From: Psychrobacter immobilis
GTDB lineage: Bacteria; Pseudomonadota; Gammaproteobacteria; Pseudomonadales; Moraxellaceae
Reading direction: 5' to 3'
Assembly (NCBI RefSeq): GCF_904846235.1
Contig: NZ_CAJGZN010000010.1
Location: 1-64,000 of the forward strand
DNA length: 64,000 nt
Below the pieces are notes generated by a model. That model was not told where the DNA came from and searched no databases. It was given only the letters and a program-made list of their open reading frames with translations. Every line of letters begins with the position of its first letter. Position 1 is the first letter of the stretch. Below are positions 40,461-49,075 of the stretch, in pieces. The position numbers and the translations under genes are program-made.

Positions 40461-40478
40461 TATATGAAACTGACTATA
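40461..40478. repeat. Solitary end resembling the right inverted repeat of the miniature elements
   Basis: TATATGAAACTGACTATA matches the end of unit B (TATATTGAACTGACTATA) at 16 of 18 positions. No matching left end or core is seen within 110 bases, so it may be a decayed element or chance. Confidence 0.4.
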
Positions 40479-40579
40479 GTATCGTGGCAGTCAGTTATTA
40501 CTACGGTACAACAAAGACAAGCCTGCTAATATTGTGAATATTAGAACCATATTTTTTTTATTCATTAATAAGGATTGTT

Positions 40580-41392
40580 ATGAACGCGATTGCAAGTTAC
40601 CAGTATGAGACCTTACAAGTTAGTATTACAGACAACATACTGACGGTTACCTTAAATCGTCCACATAAAAAAAATGCCATGAGCTTTCAGGTAATCAATG
40701 AGCTGATTAAGCTGGCAGGTCGTATTAGCAAGGACAGAACCATACGCGCAGTCATTCTAAATGGGGCAGAGGGGACGTTTTGTGCAGGGATCGACTTAGG
40801 GGACTTAAATCATCCAAAGAATACAGCATTTGCGCTTTGGGAGTTGATTAAGCCATGGCAAAGTGCGTTCCAACGGGTGTGCTTGGTATGGCGTGATCTA
40901 CCAGTACCTGTCATAGCAGTATTGGAAGGGTATTGTATCGGCGCTGGGTTGCAGTTGGCGTTGGCTTGTGACATACGTGTCAGTCACCCTGATTGTCAGT
41001 TATCTATTATGGAAGCTAAGTGGGGCCTAGTGCCAGATATGGGACTGACCCAATCAGCATTTGGGGTTCTACGAGAAGATACTCTAAAAGAACTCGCCAT
41101 GAGCGCTCGTATCATCGATGCTAATGAAGGCAAAGAGTTAGGCTTGATTAGTCATTGTAGTGAAGCGCCTCTTGAACAAGCACAAAAACTTGCTGCCGAA
41201 TTCGCAGAGCGCTCTCCTGATGCGGTACTAGCAAGTAAACGCGTGATAAATGCGATGTATGATCAACCTGCTAAGACTTTGTATAAAGAAAAAGCATGGC
41301 AGCTTAAAATGATGCTTGGTCGTAATCGTAAGCTTGCCCTCAGAAAAGCAAAGCAGGCCAGCACCTTATTTGGCAAACGCCAATTCCGCTAA
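40580..41392 (+). CDS. Enoyl-CoA hydratase/isomerase (crotonase) family protein
   Basis: A 270-residue crotonase-fold protein. NGAEGTFCAGIDLGDL forms one side of the oxyanion hole and GYCIGAGLQLALACDIRVS the other; MEAKWGLVPDMG follows. The catalytic Glu pair of true enoyl-CoA hydratases is not obvious: the second position reads near KWGLVPD with Asp, which points to an isomerase or related activity. Reaction and acyl-CoA substrate cannot be fixed. Ribosome site AAGGA precedes the ATG at 40580. It appears monocistronic. Confidence 0.88.
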   Translation: MNAIASYQYETLQVSITDNILTVTLNRPHKKNAMSFQVINELIKLAGRISKDRTIRAVILNGAEGTFCAGIDLGDLNHPKNTAFALWELIKPWQSAFQRVCLVWRDLPVPVIAVLEGYCIGAGLQLALACDIRVSHPDCQLSIMEAKWGLVPDMGLTQSAFGVLREDTLKELAMSARIIDANEGKELGLISHCSEAPLEQAQKLAAEFAERSPDAVLASKRVINAMYDQPAKTLYKEKAWQLKMMLGRNRKLALRKAKQASTLFGKRQFR

Positions 41393-41749
41393 ATTTTTTC
41401 CACTAGCAACTTTGTTAGTTCTGTTTTTTATTTGACTCGCTTTAATAGAAGAGGACTATTAGCTAAGAATACCAGATATATTTTGATAAATTATTTTGAC
41501 GATTTTTAATTGTTAGCGGTTGTTTCGCTATTATCTTATAGCCATTGAAATGCAAGCAGATAGCACGATATAGCATTGTCTGCTTGCACCGATGTGGGTA
41601 AAGATGCACTATTGTTGTTAAAGGTAACTATTTTGATTATTGGATAAGCCAGTAAAATGACGAAAGCCTACCTAACAACACGTGCAAGCTATTAAATGTC
41701 GAAAAATAAAATATCAAAAATAATAGCCACTATATAAAACGGTCTAAAT
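41393..41749. other. Intergenic region between the crotonase and the MFS gene
   Basis: About 357 bases without a gene. It contains the inverted repeat at 41551-41588. The following MFS gene has no visible ribosome site. Confidence 0.35.
41551..41588. other. Inverted repeat TGCAAGCAGATA / TTGTCTGCTTGCA
   Basis: Arms TGCAAGCAGA (41551-41560) and TCTGCTTGCA (41579-41588) are exact complements with an 18-base centre. No U run follows. It could be a regulator site for the exporter gene or a 3'-end structure of the crotonase transcript. Confidence 0.5.
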
Positions 41750-43009
41750 ATGTCTGCTTCAAAACCCTCCCTTCCAAACAAACCTATCGCTTCTGAGCGA
41801 GTGCGCTCTGCTGATTTGCCTGTTGCATGGATTATGATGCTTGGGCTGATGGTTGCGGTAGGGCCATTATCAATTGATATGTATCTGCCAGCACTGCCAT
41901 CGATGGCTGATGATTTCGGTGTTTCAACGGCCTTTATGGCCAACTCTGTCCCTGCATATTTTTTAGGTTTGGTATTTGGGCAGCTATTTTACGGACCTTT
42001 CAGTGACCGTGTTGGCCGTGTCAAACCCTTGTATATAGGTATGACGCTATACGTTATCGCTTCTATTCTTTGTGCGACCACTGACAATGAGTACGTACTG
42101 TTTGCAGGCCGTACTTTACAAGCGTTGGGCGCGTGCGTCGGTGCAGTAGTTACTCGCGCTGCGATTCGAGATCGCCTCACTGCCAAACAAACGGCAAAAG
42201 CTTTTTCCATCATGATTTTAGTGATGGGCTTAGCACCCATATTGGCACCATCGCTTGGCGCGCTATTCTTACAGTTTTTTGATTGGCACTCTATCTTTTG
42301 GTTCTTAGCTGCATTTGGTGCTCTAAACTTGCTACTTACTAAGTTTTTCTTTTTTGAAACTTTAACCGAGGAAAATCGTAACGTACGCCCTGCAAGAGAA
42401 GTGCTCAGTCAATATTGGGATTTATTAAAAGACCCGACTTTTAACTATCCAGCAATTGGTGGCGGATTGTTAATGGGAGCAATGTTTGTCTATATCAGCT
42501 CGGCCTCTGAGCTAATTATGGATACCTATGGCGTCTCAGCGACACATTTCGCTTGGTTATTTGGAATGAATGCGGCGGGTTTTGTGGGTTTGACTCAGCT
42601 GAACCAATGGCTTACCAATCGCTTTCGAATACTAAGCATTTTGCGATTCGGGGCGATGATGCAGGTTATCTCTGCGGGTGTGCTATTCGTGATTGGCTTG
42701 CTTTTAGGGACGGATGCTTGGTTGCCACTGGTGCTGGCTTGTATTTTCTTTTGTATCGCAGGATTGGGTCTGACCCAGCCCAATGCTTCTGCAATTGCGC
42801 TCGCTTTTCAGAAACGCCGTGCTGGTATGGCAAGTGCATTACAAGGCTCGCTGATGTTTTCAGTCGGTATCTTCGGCGGGTTATTATTGAACCTGTTTCC
42901 AGTCAACCCAGTTCTCAAAGTTGGTATTGCCCTGTTCTCACTAATGAGTTTCGGTTCTTTCCTGATTTGGAAAATTGATCGTAATTTAAATTTGGACGAT
43001 GCAGAGTAA
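41750..43009 (+). CDS. Bcr/CflA family multidrug efflux MFS transporter
   Basis: A 419-residue inner-membrane proton antiporter with twelve predicted helices. The Bcr/CflA signature PLSIDMYLPALPSMADDF sits in helix 1; the MFS loop motif GPFSDRVGRVKPL lies between helices 2 and 3, and the antiporter motif GACVGAVVTRAAIRD follows in helix 4-5. Members export drugs such as bicyclomycin or sulfonamides, or amino acids such as cysteine; the substrate here is unknown. The gene has its own strong terminator. Confidence 0.92.
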   Translation: MSASKPSLPNKPIASERVRSADLPVAWIMMLGLMVAVGPLSIDMYLPALPSMADDFGVSTAFMANSVPAYFLGLVFGQLFYGPFSDRVGRVKPLYIGMTLYVIASILCATTDNEYVLFAGRTLQALGACVGAVVTRAAIRDRLTAKQTAKAFSIMILVMGLAPILAPSLGALFLQFFDWHSIFWFLAAFGALNLLLTKFFFFETLTEENRNVRPAREVLSQYWDLLKDPTFNYPAIGGGLLMGAMFVYISSASELIMDTYGVSATHFAWLFGMNAAGFVGLTQLNQWLTNRFRILSILRFGAMMQVISAGVLFVIGLLLGTDAWLPLVLACIFFCIAGLGLTQPNASAIALAFQKRRAGMASALQGSLMFSVGIFGGLLLNLFPVNPVLKVGIALFSLMSFGSFLIWKIDRNLNLDDAE

Positions 43010-43040
43010 CAGCATCTCTATTTTAAGTTAACTGTACTTT

Positions 43041-43081
43041 AAAAAAGCACTTATACGTTCACAGCGTATAAGTGCTTTTTT
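43041..43081 (+). terminator. Rho-independent terminator of the Bcr/CflA gene
   Basis: AAAAAAGCACTTATACG and CGTATAAGTGCTTTTTT pair perfectly around TTCACAG, with a T run on the right; 32 bases after the stop. Confidence 0.95.
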
Positions 43082-43367
43082 GTGTACTCTATATATTTTT
43101 CTTCAGAGCAAAATTAGATTTTATAGATATTTTATATGATGGAATTTATTGATTATAAACAAGTATATGTTTTTTATAGTTATATGCAGCCTTTGCTATA
43201 TATAGCTTACCTTAAATAATGACCAAACATAATTATTGCAATCATGAAATTAGACAAGTACTATCTAGCGTAACTTTCTGTAAGTAAATATGTATAGACA
43301 TTGCTTAACCTTGCTAGATTGTCAATTAATTAAAATGTAAAACAACGTTAGGTTTCAAGGATAGATT
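43082..43367. promoter_or_regulatory. Upstream region of the chemosensory-like operon
   Basis: The 286 very A+T-rich bases precede the solute-binding gene and must hold the operon promoter. Several TATAAT-like boxes occur and no single one stands out. Confidence 0.4.
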
Positions 43368-44237
43368 ATGAAGCAGTTATATCGAGCGTTACCGATTTTG
43401 TTGAGTGTTGGCCTATTTGGCTGTGGTAATTCTGCTACTCAAGAAAGTGCAAACGCACCAGTAAAGGAAAACACAGATAGCTTTGTGAGTAAGCTACCTG
43501 ATACAGCGCCAACATTGAAAGTTGCCATGACTGGTGATTTGCCGCCTTTTTCGTTCCAAGATGACTATGGCAATATGCAAGGCACTGATGTTGATTCAAT
43601 TCGTGCTATTGGTGAAGAGCAGGGATTCAAAGTCGAGTTTTATAAGGAAACTTGGCAAGACATGTTCGATAGCGTCGAAACAGGAAAGCGTGATCTAGCG
43701 ATTTCTGGTATTTCTTACAAAGACGATCGGGCAGTGAGATATGGTCTATCAACACCATACTTTTTCAACCCAGCTACTATCATGTATTTGGAAGGTAAGT
43801 TCGATATAAAAGGCTTAAACGATATAAAAGGTCTAAAAGCAGGTACGTTAGAAGGCTCTAAAGAAGAAGACACGCTAAAAGAGATGGGCAGTTCAGTTGA
43901 GCTAATTTCAAGACCTACAGCATTTTTGGCGTATCAGGATTTGGTTCAAGGTAATACGGATGTCTTCTTGTACGATATGCCAGTCTTGCAATATATCGTC
44001 AAAGGCTATCCTGAGCATAAAGTGAAAATTGTACCTTATGAAGCTGCAGATGCACCTTCAGCCCAGCAAGTGGTGCTCATGGCAAAAGAAAATACTCAGC
44101 TTATCAAAACGGTTAATGAAGGTATTGCCAAACTAAAAGAAAAAGGGACATTTAAAGAAATTGAGGCGCGCTGGTTGGGTGAAGCTGACCCTGCTGAAAA
44201 GAGCGACTCTGACACCAATACTAAGCAATTGAACTAA
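43368..44237 (+). CDS. Solute-binding lipoprotein, family 3 (amino-acid type), sensor component
   Basis: A 289-residue lipoprotein: signal peptide and lipobox LFGC with Cys19, a 25-residue spacer, then a type-II periplasmic binding fold (TLKVAMTGDLPPFSFQDDYGNMQGTDVDSIRAIGEEQG...). The entry block DLPPFSFQD...GTDVD and the DLAISGISYKDDR block match family 3 proteins that bind amino acids or similar small solutes. AAGGA lies at good spacing. No permease or ATPase is linked; instead a membrane CheA-like kinase starts 12 bases after the stop. I infer it presents the ligand to that kinase rather than to a transporter. Confidence 0.9.
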   Translation: MKQLYRALPILLSVGLFGCGNSATQESANAPVKENTDSFVSKLPDTAPTLKVAMTGDLPPFSFQDDYGNMQGTDVDSIRAIGEEQGFKVEFYKETWQDMFDSVETGKRDLAISGISYKDDRAVRYGLSTPYFFNPATIMYLEGKFDIKGLNDIKGLKAGTLEGSKEEDTLKEMGSSVELISRPTAFLAYQDLVQGNTDVFLYDMPVLQYIVKGYPEHKVKIVPYEAADAPSAQQVVLMAKENTQLIKTVNEGIAKLKEKGTFKEIEARWLGEADPAEKSDSDTNTKQLN

Positions 44238-44249
44238 GGAATTCTGAAG

Positions 44250-46433
44250 ATGGCAACCGTACCTAATGTTGACAATAAGCGCTATCAAGGTCTGATTATT
44301 TCAATTGCACTATTTTTATCTCTAATCGGTGCTTTGCTGGCGTTTACGTTTTATACCTCAAATTTATTAGAACGAAACACGGCTTTAATTGACCAAACTA
44401 ACCAAGTGGCAAACAGTGCACAGGCAGTAATTAAAGATCTTTTCGATTTAGACAGTAGTTATGGTGAGGATACTAACTCTCCACACATACAACGAGTGCT
44501 AAGCCGTTTAGAGCAAAATACTGCGTTGATTACTAGCTCGATTGCTGCTATTGAGCAAGGCAGTACAATTACAGATGCAGAAGGTAATAGCTATGACTTG
44601 CCAAAAATTGATAGTCAAGCACAAACCAATATTGCTGCGGCCAATGAGCAATGGAAAGCGCTAGAGCCCAAAATTCAAACATATCTAAAAGATGCTGATA
44701 ATATCATGGTAACGTCTGCTGATGAATTGACGCAGGCCGTTGAACAGGCGAAGACATCAAGTTTGTTTATTAACGATTCTTTGGATAATTTGACAAAAGA
44801 CGTGTTCGATAGTGCACAACGTCAAGCAACTACCATTCGTCTTATTCAGGTACTTGGTGTTGCCGCTATCTTTACCTACTTCCTAATTTTCGTATTCTTC
44901 TTTGTACGTCGTCTACGTGAGACGGATGCTGAAGCATCTGCCGCTCGCCAAGAAACGCAAGAGATTATGGAAACAGTAAATACGGGTCTTTTCCTACTGG
45001 ATAAAGACTTGAATATTGGTCAACAGCATTCTCGAGCGTTGAACAATATCATCGGCTCTGATAGCTTAGCAGGGGAAAACTTTACCAATGTCTTGCGTGG
45101 TCGTATCTCTGATAAAGACCTCAAGACCACCCAGCAATTCATTGAACAGCTCTATAACCCTCGCGTTAAAGAAAAATTGGTAGATTCACTTAACCCATTA
45201 AACAAAGTCATGCTGCATAACCTGTCTGACGACAAGAGTCTTGATAATCGCTTTTTGGATTTTAAATTCTCACGTGTTTATGACAATAAAGACATTGCTC
45301 GTATTTTGGTCAACGTTAACGATGTATCAGATGCAGTCTACTTAGAACAGCGCCTAGAAAAAGAGCGTTCGCAAAACGATATGCAGATTGAGATGTTAAC
45401 GACTATCTTGAATGTGAATCCAAAGATTATTAATGAGTTTATTGGTAATACCCAAGCGCATATCGAGAAGATGAATAACATCTTGAAAAATCCTGGTAGC
45501 TCACAATACGAGCTTGAAGGCAAATTGAAAGCTATTTATCGTGAAATGCACAGCTTAAAAGGTGAAGCATCAGCACTAAAACTACACAGCTTTACGAAGA
45601 TTGCTTCTGATGCTGAAGACAAGTTACATGCATTACAAAACCAAGGTCAGTTGTCTGGTAATGACTTCTTACCATTGGCAGTACATTTGGATGACTTGCT
45701 CAGCTTATCGAACACGATTGCGACATTGGGTGAGCGTATCAACCGCTCAGCACCGACAGCAGCTAAGTCGTCAACCGTACAACAAGCACCAGTCGCTACT
45801 CAAAATCCAGTAGCAGACCATGCAGCTAGTAATGCTGACTTTGATGGTGGGCTAGATATCGACTTAGACAATGGAACAGATGACGATTTATTGTCCTTTT
45901 ACAATGAGTTTACAAAAGAGATTGCTGCAAGACAAGGCAAGCAAGTACAGCTAAAAAGTACGACGCTAACCCAAACCAGCATTCCGGCAAATCTGGCAAA
46001 GCCAATCAAAGAAATCAGTATTCAGTTGCTGCGTAATGCGGTGGTACATGGTATCGAGTCACCAAGTGTGCGTCATACTACTGGCAAAACTGACATTGGG
46101 ACCATTGACTTGGAAGTGCAAGACAACGGTTCAAACTTTATGTTGGTTGTGCAAGACGACGGACAAGGCATCAACTATGACAGCATCCGTAATAAGCTGA
46201 TTGAAGAAGGTCGTTTCGGTACGGAAGAGGCAAATCAGCTTAGCAAAGGTGACTTGCTCAAACAGCTGTTCTCTTCTGGATTCTCTACTAAAGAGCACGC
46301 AGATGAAGACGGTGGCCGCGGTGTTGGACTTGATATCATCAAAGCAAAAGTAAAAGAGTATGATGGCAAGCTTAATGTAAATAGCGAGCTGGGTCAGATG
46401 ACACGGTTTGTCATTACTTTACCTAAAGCTTAA
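44250..46433 (+). CDS. Membrane CheA-like histidine kinase with HPt and HATPase domains
   Basis: A 727-residue kinase. TM1 (about 13-35) and TM2 (about 198-220) flank a helical periplasmic domain. A PAS-like domain (about 235-360) precedes an HPt with YREMHSLKGEASALKL, whose phosphorylatable His is residue 434. A polar linker leads to a CheA-type ATPase: LLRNAVVHGIESP (N box), VVQDDGQGINYDSIRNKLI, SSGFSTKEHADEDGGRGVGLDIIK. The protein ends right after LGQMTRFVITLPKA, so the CheW-like P5 domain and the P2 docking domain are missing. AAGGA is at good spacing. It must phosphorylate its own HPt and then, by context, the CheY-like protein that follows. The signal is probably delivered by the lipoprotein upstream. 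Confidence 0.88.
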   Translation: MATVPNVDNKRYQGLIISIALFLSLIGALLAFTFYTSNLLERNTALIDQTNQVANSAQAVIKDLFDLDSSYGEDTNSPHIQRVLSRLEQNTALITSSIAAIEQGSTITDAEGNSYDLPKIDSQAQTNIAAANEQWKALEPKIQTYLKDADNIMVTSADELTQAVEQAKTSSLFINDSLDNLTKDVFDSAQRQATTIRLIQVLGVAAIFTYFLIFVFFFVRRLRETDAEASAARQETQEIMETVNTGLFLLDKDLNIGQQHSRALNNIIGSDSLAGENFTNVLRGRISDKDLKTTQQFIEQLYNPRVKEKLVDSLNPLNKVMLHNLSDDKSLDNRFLDFKFSRVYDNKDIARILVNVNDVSDAVYLEQRLEKERSQNDMQIEMLTTILNVNPKIINEFIGNTQAHIEKMNNILKNPGSSQYELEGKLKAIYREMHSLKGEASALKLHSFTKIASDAEDKLHALQNQGQLSGNDFLPLAVHLDDLLSLSNTIATLGERINRSAPTAAKSSTVQQAPVATQNPVADHAASNADFDGGLDIDLDNGTDDDLLSFYNEFTKEIAARQGKQVQLKSTTLTQTSIPANLAKPIKEISIQLLRNAVVHGIESPSVRHTTGKTDIGTIDLEVQDNGSNFMLVVQDDGQGINYDSIRNKLIEEGRFGTEEANQLSKGDLLKQLFSSGFSTKEHADEDGGRGVGLDIIKAKVKEYDGKLNVNSELGQMTRFVITLPKA

Positions 46434-46494
46434 TCAAAATAGTAATTATATTGTCAGGGACGACAAGCACTTCATTAAAGGTAGTAGATAAGTT

Positions 46495-46857
46495 ATGTAT
46501 AAGTTAATGATTGTTGATGATTCAAATATTATTAGAAACCGTATTCAGCGTGCATACGATTCAGGAAAGTTCATGCTGGTGGCGACAGCGACTAGCGGTG
46601 TTCAAGCCATCGAAAAGTTCAATGTCCATCGTCCTGATGTAATCACCATGGACCTAACCATGCCACAAATGGATGGGCTAGAATGCATTGAGAAAATCAT
46701 CGCGATTGATCCTGAAGTACGTATTTTAGTGGTGTCAGCATTGTCCGATAAAGCCACTGGTATTGAAGCATTGTCACTAGGTGCTAGCGGCTTTTTGTGC
46801 AAGCCTTTTTCAGAAGAGGAGCTTGTAGAGTCTTTGTATGAGCTGATGCAAGACTAA
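46495..46857 (+). CDS. CheY-like single-domain response regulator
   Basis: A 120-residue receiver with no output domain. The acidic pair is IVDDS (Asp8, Asp9), the acceptor is TMDLTMPQMDG (Asp53), the Thr/Ser switch is in VVSALSD and the conserved Lys is in LCKPFSEEEL. It follows the kinase after 61 bases and precedes two CheX-like phosphatases. The ribosome site is weak. Output must come from protein binding, as with CheY. The target is unknown. Confidence 0.93.
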   Translation: MYKLMIVDDSNIIRNRIQRAYDSGKFMLVATATSGVQAIEKFNVHRPDVITMDLTMPQMDGLECIEKIIAIDPEVRILVVSALSDKATGIEALSLGASGFLCKPFSEEELVESLYELMQD

Positions 46858-46887
46858 TACCATTCATCGACCAAAGCAGATGTCATT

Positions 46888-47337
46888 ATGAAAGAGCAAA
46901 AGCTACAGATTTTTTTAAGTATTATTAGTAATTATTTTGACCAGTTTGGGGGAGAAGAGCTTATTGCCGATACTCCTTACTTACTAGAAAACAAACAGCC
47001 AAAAGTCCACGATTATACGGGCGTGATTGGTATATCTGGTGGCCAAAAAGGCGTGGTATATTTTTCGGCGACGCGTGAATTGCTGTCTTCAATATTAGAC
47101 AGCATGGGCGAAACCGATAAAAGTGAAGAGAACTATGTAGATCTGGCTGGGGAAGTGGCTAATACCATCGCAGGCAATGCACGCAAAGAGTTTGGCTCAG
47201 AGTTTCATATCTCTGTACCATTTGTGTTTAAAGGTGCGCCGCAAAGTATTGTGTTGCCGAACGATGAGCGTTCTTTTATCATCCCCATCACTTGGCATTC
47301 TCAAGTAGGCGAGATTGTGGTTTGTTTGCAAGACTAA
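46888..47337 (+). CDS. CheX-like phosphatase, copy 1
   Basis: A 149-residue protein of the CheC/CheX/FliY phosphatase class. The active motif ExxN is in DLAGEVANTIAGNA (Glu and Asn in the helix that inserts into phospho-CheY). It has the single-motif layout of CheX, which dephosphorylates CheY-type regulators. It starts 31 bases after the regulator gene. A paralogue follows. Confidence 0.88.
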   Translation: MKEQKLQIFLSIISNYFDQFGGEELIADTPYLLENKQPKVHDYTGVIGISGGQKGVVYFSATRELLSSILDSMGETDKSEENYVDLAGEVANTIAGNARKEFGSEFHISVPFVFKGAPQSIVLPNDERSFIIPITWHSQVGEIVVCLQD

Positions 47338-47372
47338 TGCTGCCACGTAATACAGATGGATATTAATATATT

Positions 47373-47822
47373 ATGGTTAAAGTAGAAAAATTGGGTGTGT
47401 TTCTAAGCTCGATCAATGCGTTTTTTGCGCAAATCGATGGCTCGGAAGTGTCAATTGATACCCCTTACTTGAACAACAACAAAAGCGCGATTGGCTTTGA
47501 TTATAGCGGTGTCATTAAGATATCAGGGCCTTTAGAGGGCTGCGTCTATGTCAGTGCACCAAGCGTGATGTTGCGAGAAGTCATCAAAGTGATGGGCGAG
47601 CCTGACTCTTCAATCACCATGATGAAAGATTTGTTGGGTGAAATGGCCAATACAATCTCAGGTAACGCTCGGACAGAGTTTGGTTCAGAGTTTATTATTT
47701 CTCCGCCGCACATTGTAGAGAGTGCGCCAAGCGTGTCTTATTTACCTAAAGACCGTCAAAGCTATATCACACCATTTACGTGGCATGGCTACAAAGCGGT
47801 CATTGGTATTTGCATTGCATAA
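47373..47822 (+). CDS. CheX-like phosphatase, copy 2
   Basis: A second 149-residue CheX-like protein. DLLGEMANTISGNARTEFGSEF aligns with copy 1 (GEVANTIAGNARKEFGSEF), and its ExxN pair is intact. The two share a frame-length duplication but have diverged widely elsewhere, so the duplication is old and both copies are probably used. CheX works as a dimer, so a heterodimer is possible. It is the last gene of the operon and is followed by a miniature element remnant and a terminator. Confidence 0.88.
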   Translation: MVKVEKLGVFLSSINAFFAQIDGSEVSIDTPYLNNNKSAIGFDYSGVIKISGPLEGCVYVSAPSVMLREVIKVMGEPDSSITMMKDLLGEMANTISGNARTEFGSEFIISPPHIVESAPSVSYLPKDRQSYITPFTWHGYKAVIGICIA

Positions 47823-47824
47823 AT

Positions 47825-47905
47825 TATAGCCAATCCTCTATAAACGAGTGATAACTATAAAAGAGCGACAGCATTAACCTTGCTTGAAAAATAGCTATTA
47901 AAAGA
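47825..47905. repeat. Decayed miniature element (unit A type)
   Basis: TATAGCCAATCCTCTATAAA at the left and GACAGCATTAACCTTGCTTG (47868-47886) match unit A at 1254-1361. The right third is missing. A small duplication of the TATAAA block is visible near 47855. Confidence 0.65.
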
Positions 47906-47912
47906 TAATCAT

Positions 47913-47945
47913 AAAAAAAGCGATGCAAATGTGTCGCTTTTTTTT
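47913..47945 (+). terminator. Terminator of the chemosensory-like operon
   Basis: AAAAAAAGCGA and TCGCTTTTTTT form a stem around a 10-11 base loop, with a T run on the right; about 90 bases after the last stop. Confidence 0.75.
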
Positions 47946-48109
47946 GTTTTATTATCGCCGTAGTTTGTTTTTATCTTATTGATACGCTACAAACAAACTG
48001 CTGGAGATTCCAAGACGTTATGTGATAAAATACAGCGCAGCTATTTTTTATAATTCACTTTATAGTTTAGATTTGGGCATCTGCTTCAATCTAGCGATAG
48101 CTTCTTTTT

Positions 48110-48286
48110 TTAAACCAACCAATGACACACACATCATGGCAAAAAATTGCTGGGTGTTTGGCGACTTGATTAATTTGTGATCTGTTAGTGCTTTACTAAT
48201 GAAAACTAACCGGTAGCAGATGCGTGTCGCTAAATAGGCTGTTTTTGTGATGTGGAGGCATAACCCAACCAATAGGATATATTCTC
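48110..48286 (+). promoter_or_regulatory. Probable S2-type leader of rpsB
   Basis: The 5' leader of rpsB contains GTGGAGGCATAACCC (48252-48266) about 20 bases before the true ribosome site (AGGATA). This block and the unusually long leader resemble the S2-binding leaders by which gammaproteobacterial rpsB-tsf is feedback-regulated. I have not folded it. An open frame on the opposite strand (48060-48272) is not supported. Confidence 0.45.
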
Positions 48287-49075
48287 ATGGCTACAAAGAA
48301 TCCAACCAAAATCGAAATGCGCGACTTACTACAAGCAGGCGCTCACTTTGGTCACCAAACACGTTTTTGGAACCCAAAAATGGGTCCATACATCTTTGGC
48401 GCACGTAACAAGATCCATATCATCAACCTAGAGCACACCGTAAAAGCGTTCAACGAAGCGTTGACTTACGTAAACGGCCTAGCTGCTAAGAAAAACAAAG
48501 TATTATTTGTTGGTACTAAACGCGCTGCAAGCGGTATCGTACGTGAGCAAGCAGCTCGCGCTGGTATGCCATACGTTGACCATCGCTGGTTAGGTGGTAT
48601 GTTGACTAACTGGAAAACTCTACGTCAGTCAATCAACCGTCTAAAAGAGCTAGAAAAGCAAGCAGAAGACGGTACTTTCGCTAAGCTAACTAAGCGTGAA
48701 GCGTTAGAGCGTACTCGCGATATGGAAAAACTTGAGCGTTCACTAGGCGGTATCAAAGACATGGGCGGCCTACCTGACGCTATCTTTGTAGTAGACGTAG
48801 ATCATGAAGCGATCGCTATCAAAGAAGCCAAGAACTTGGGTATCCCAGTTATCGGTATCGTTGATACTAACTCTAGCCCAGACAACGTTGATTACATCAT
48901 CCCAGCTAATGATGATGCTATCCGTGCTGTGACTTTGTACGTAACTTCTATGGCTGATGCTATCATCGCTGGTAAAGAATACGCACAAACTCAAGCTGGC
49001 GGCAAAGCTGAGCAAGCACCTGCTGCTACTGAAGAAGCACCAGCTGCAGAAGAAGCTGCTACTCCAGCAGAGTAA
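48287..49075 (+). CDS. rpsB: 30S ribosomal protein S2
   Basis: A 262-residue component of the 30S head-body junction. The S2 blocks [24 protein letters not shown] near the N-terminus, FVGTKRAA, and [12 protein letters not shown]...[25 protein letters not shown] are all present. A Glu/Ala-rich tail ([21 protein letters not shown]) extends beyond E. coli S2 (241). Codon choice is strongly biased. It is followed by tsf after a 375-base gap. Confidence 0.98.
   Translation: MATKNPTKIEMRDLLQAGAHFGHQTRFWNPKMGPYIFGARNKIHIINLEHTVKAFNEALTYVNGLAAKKNKVLFVGTKRAASGIVREQAARAGMPYVDHRWLGGMLTNWKTLRQSINRLKELEKQAEDGTFAKLTKREALERTRDMEKLERSLGGIKDMGGLPDAIFVVDVDHEAIAIKEAKNLGIPVIGIVDTNSSPDNVDYIIPANDDAIRAVTLYVTSMADAIIAGKEYAQTQAGGKAEQAPAATEEAPAAEEAATPAE

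Noticed and set aside
48060-48272. A 70-codon frame antisense to the rpsB leader
   Set aside because: No ribosome site or recognisable product; it overlaps a probable regulatory leader of a conserved operon.
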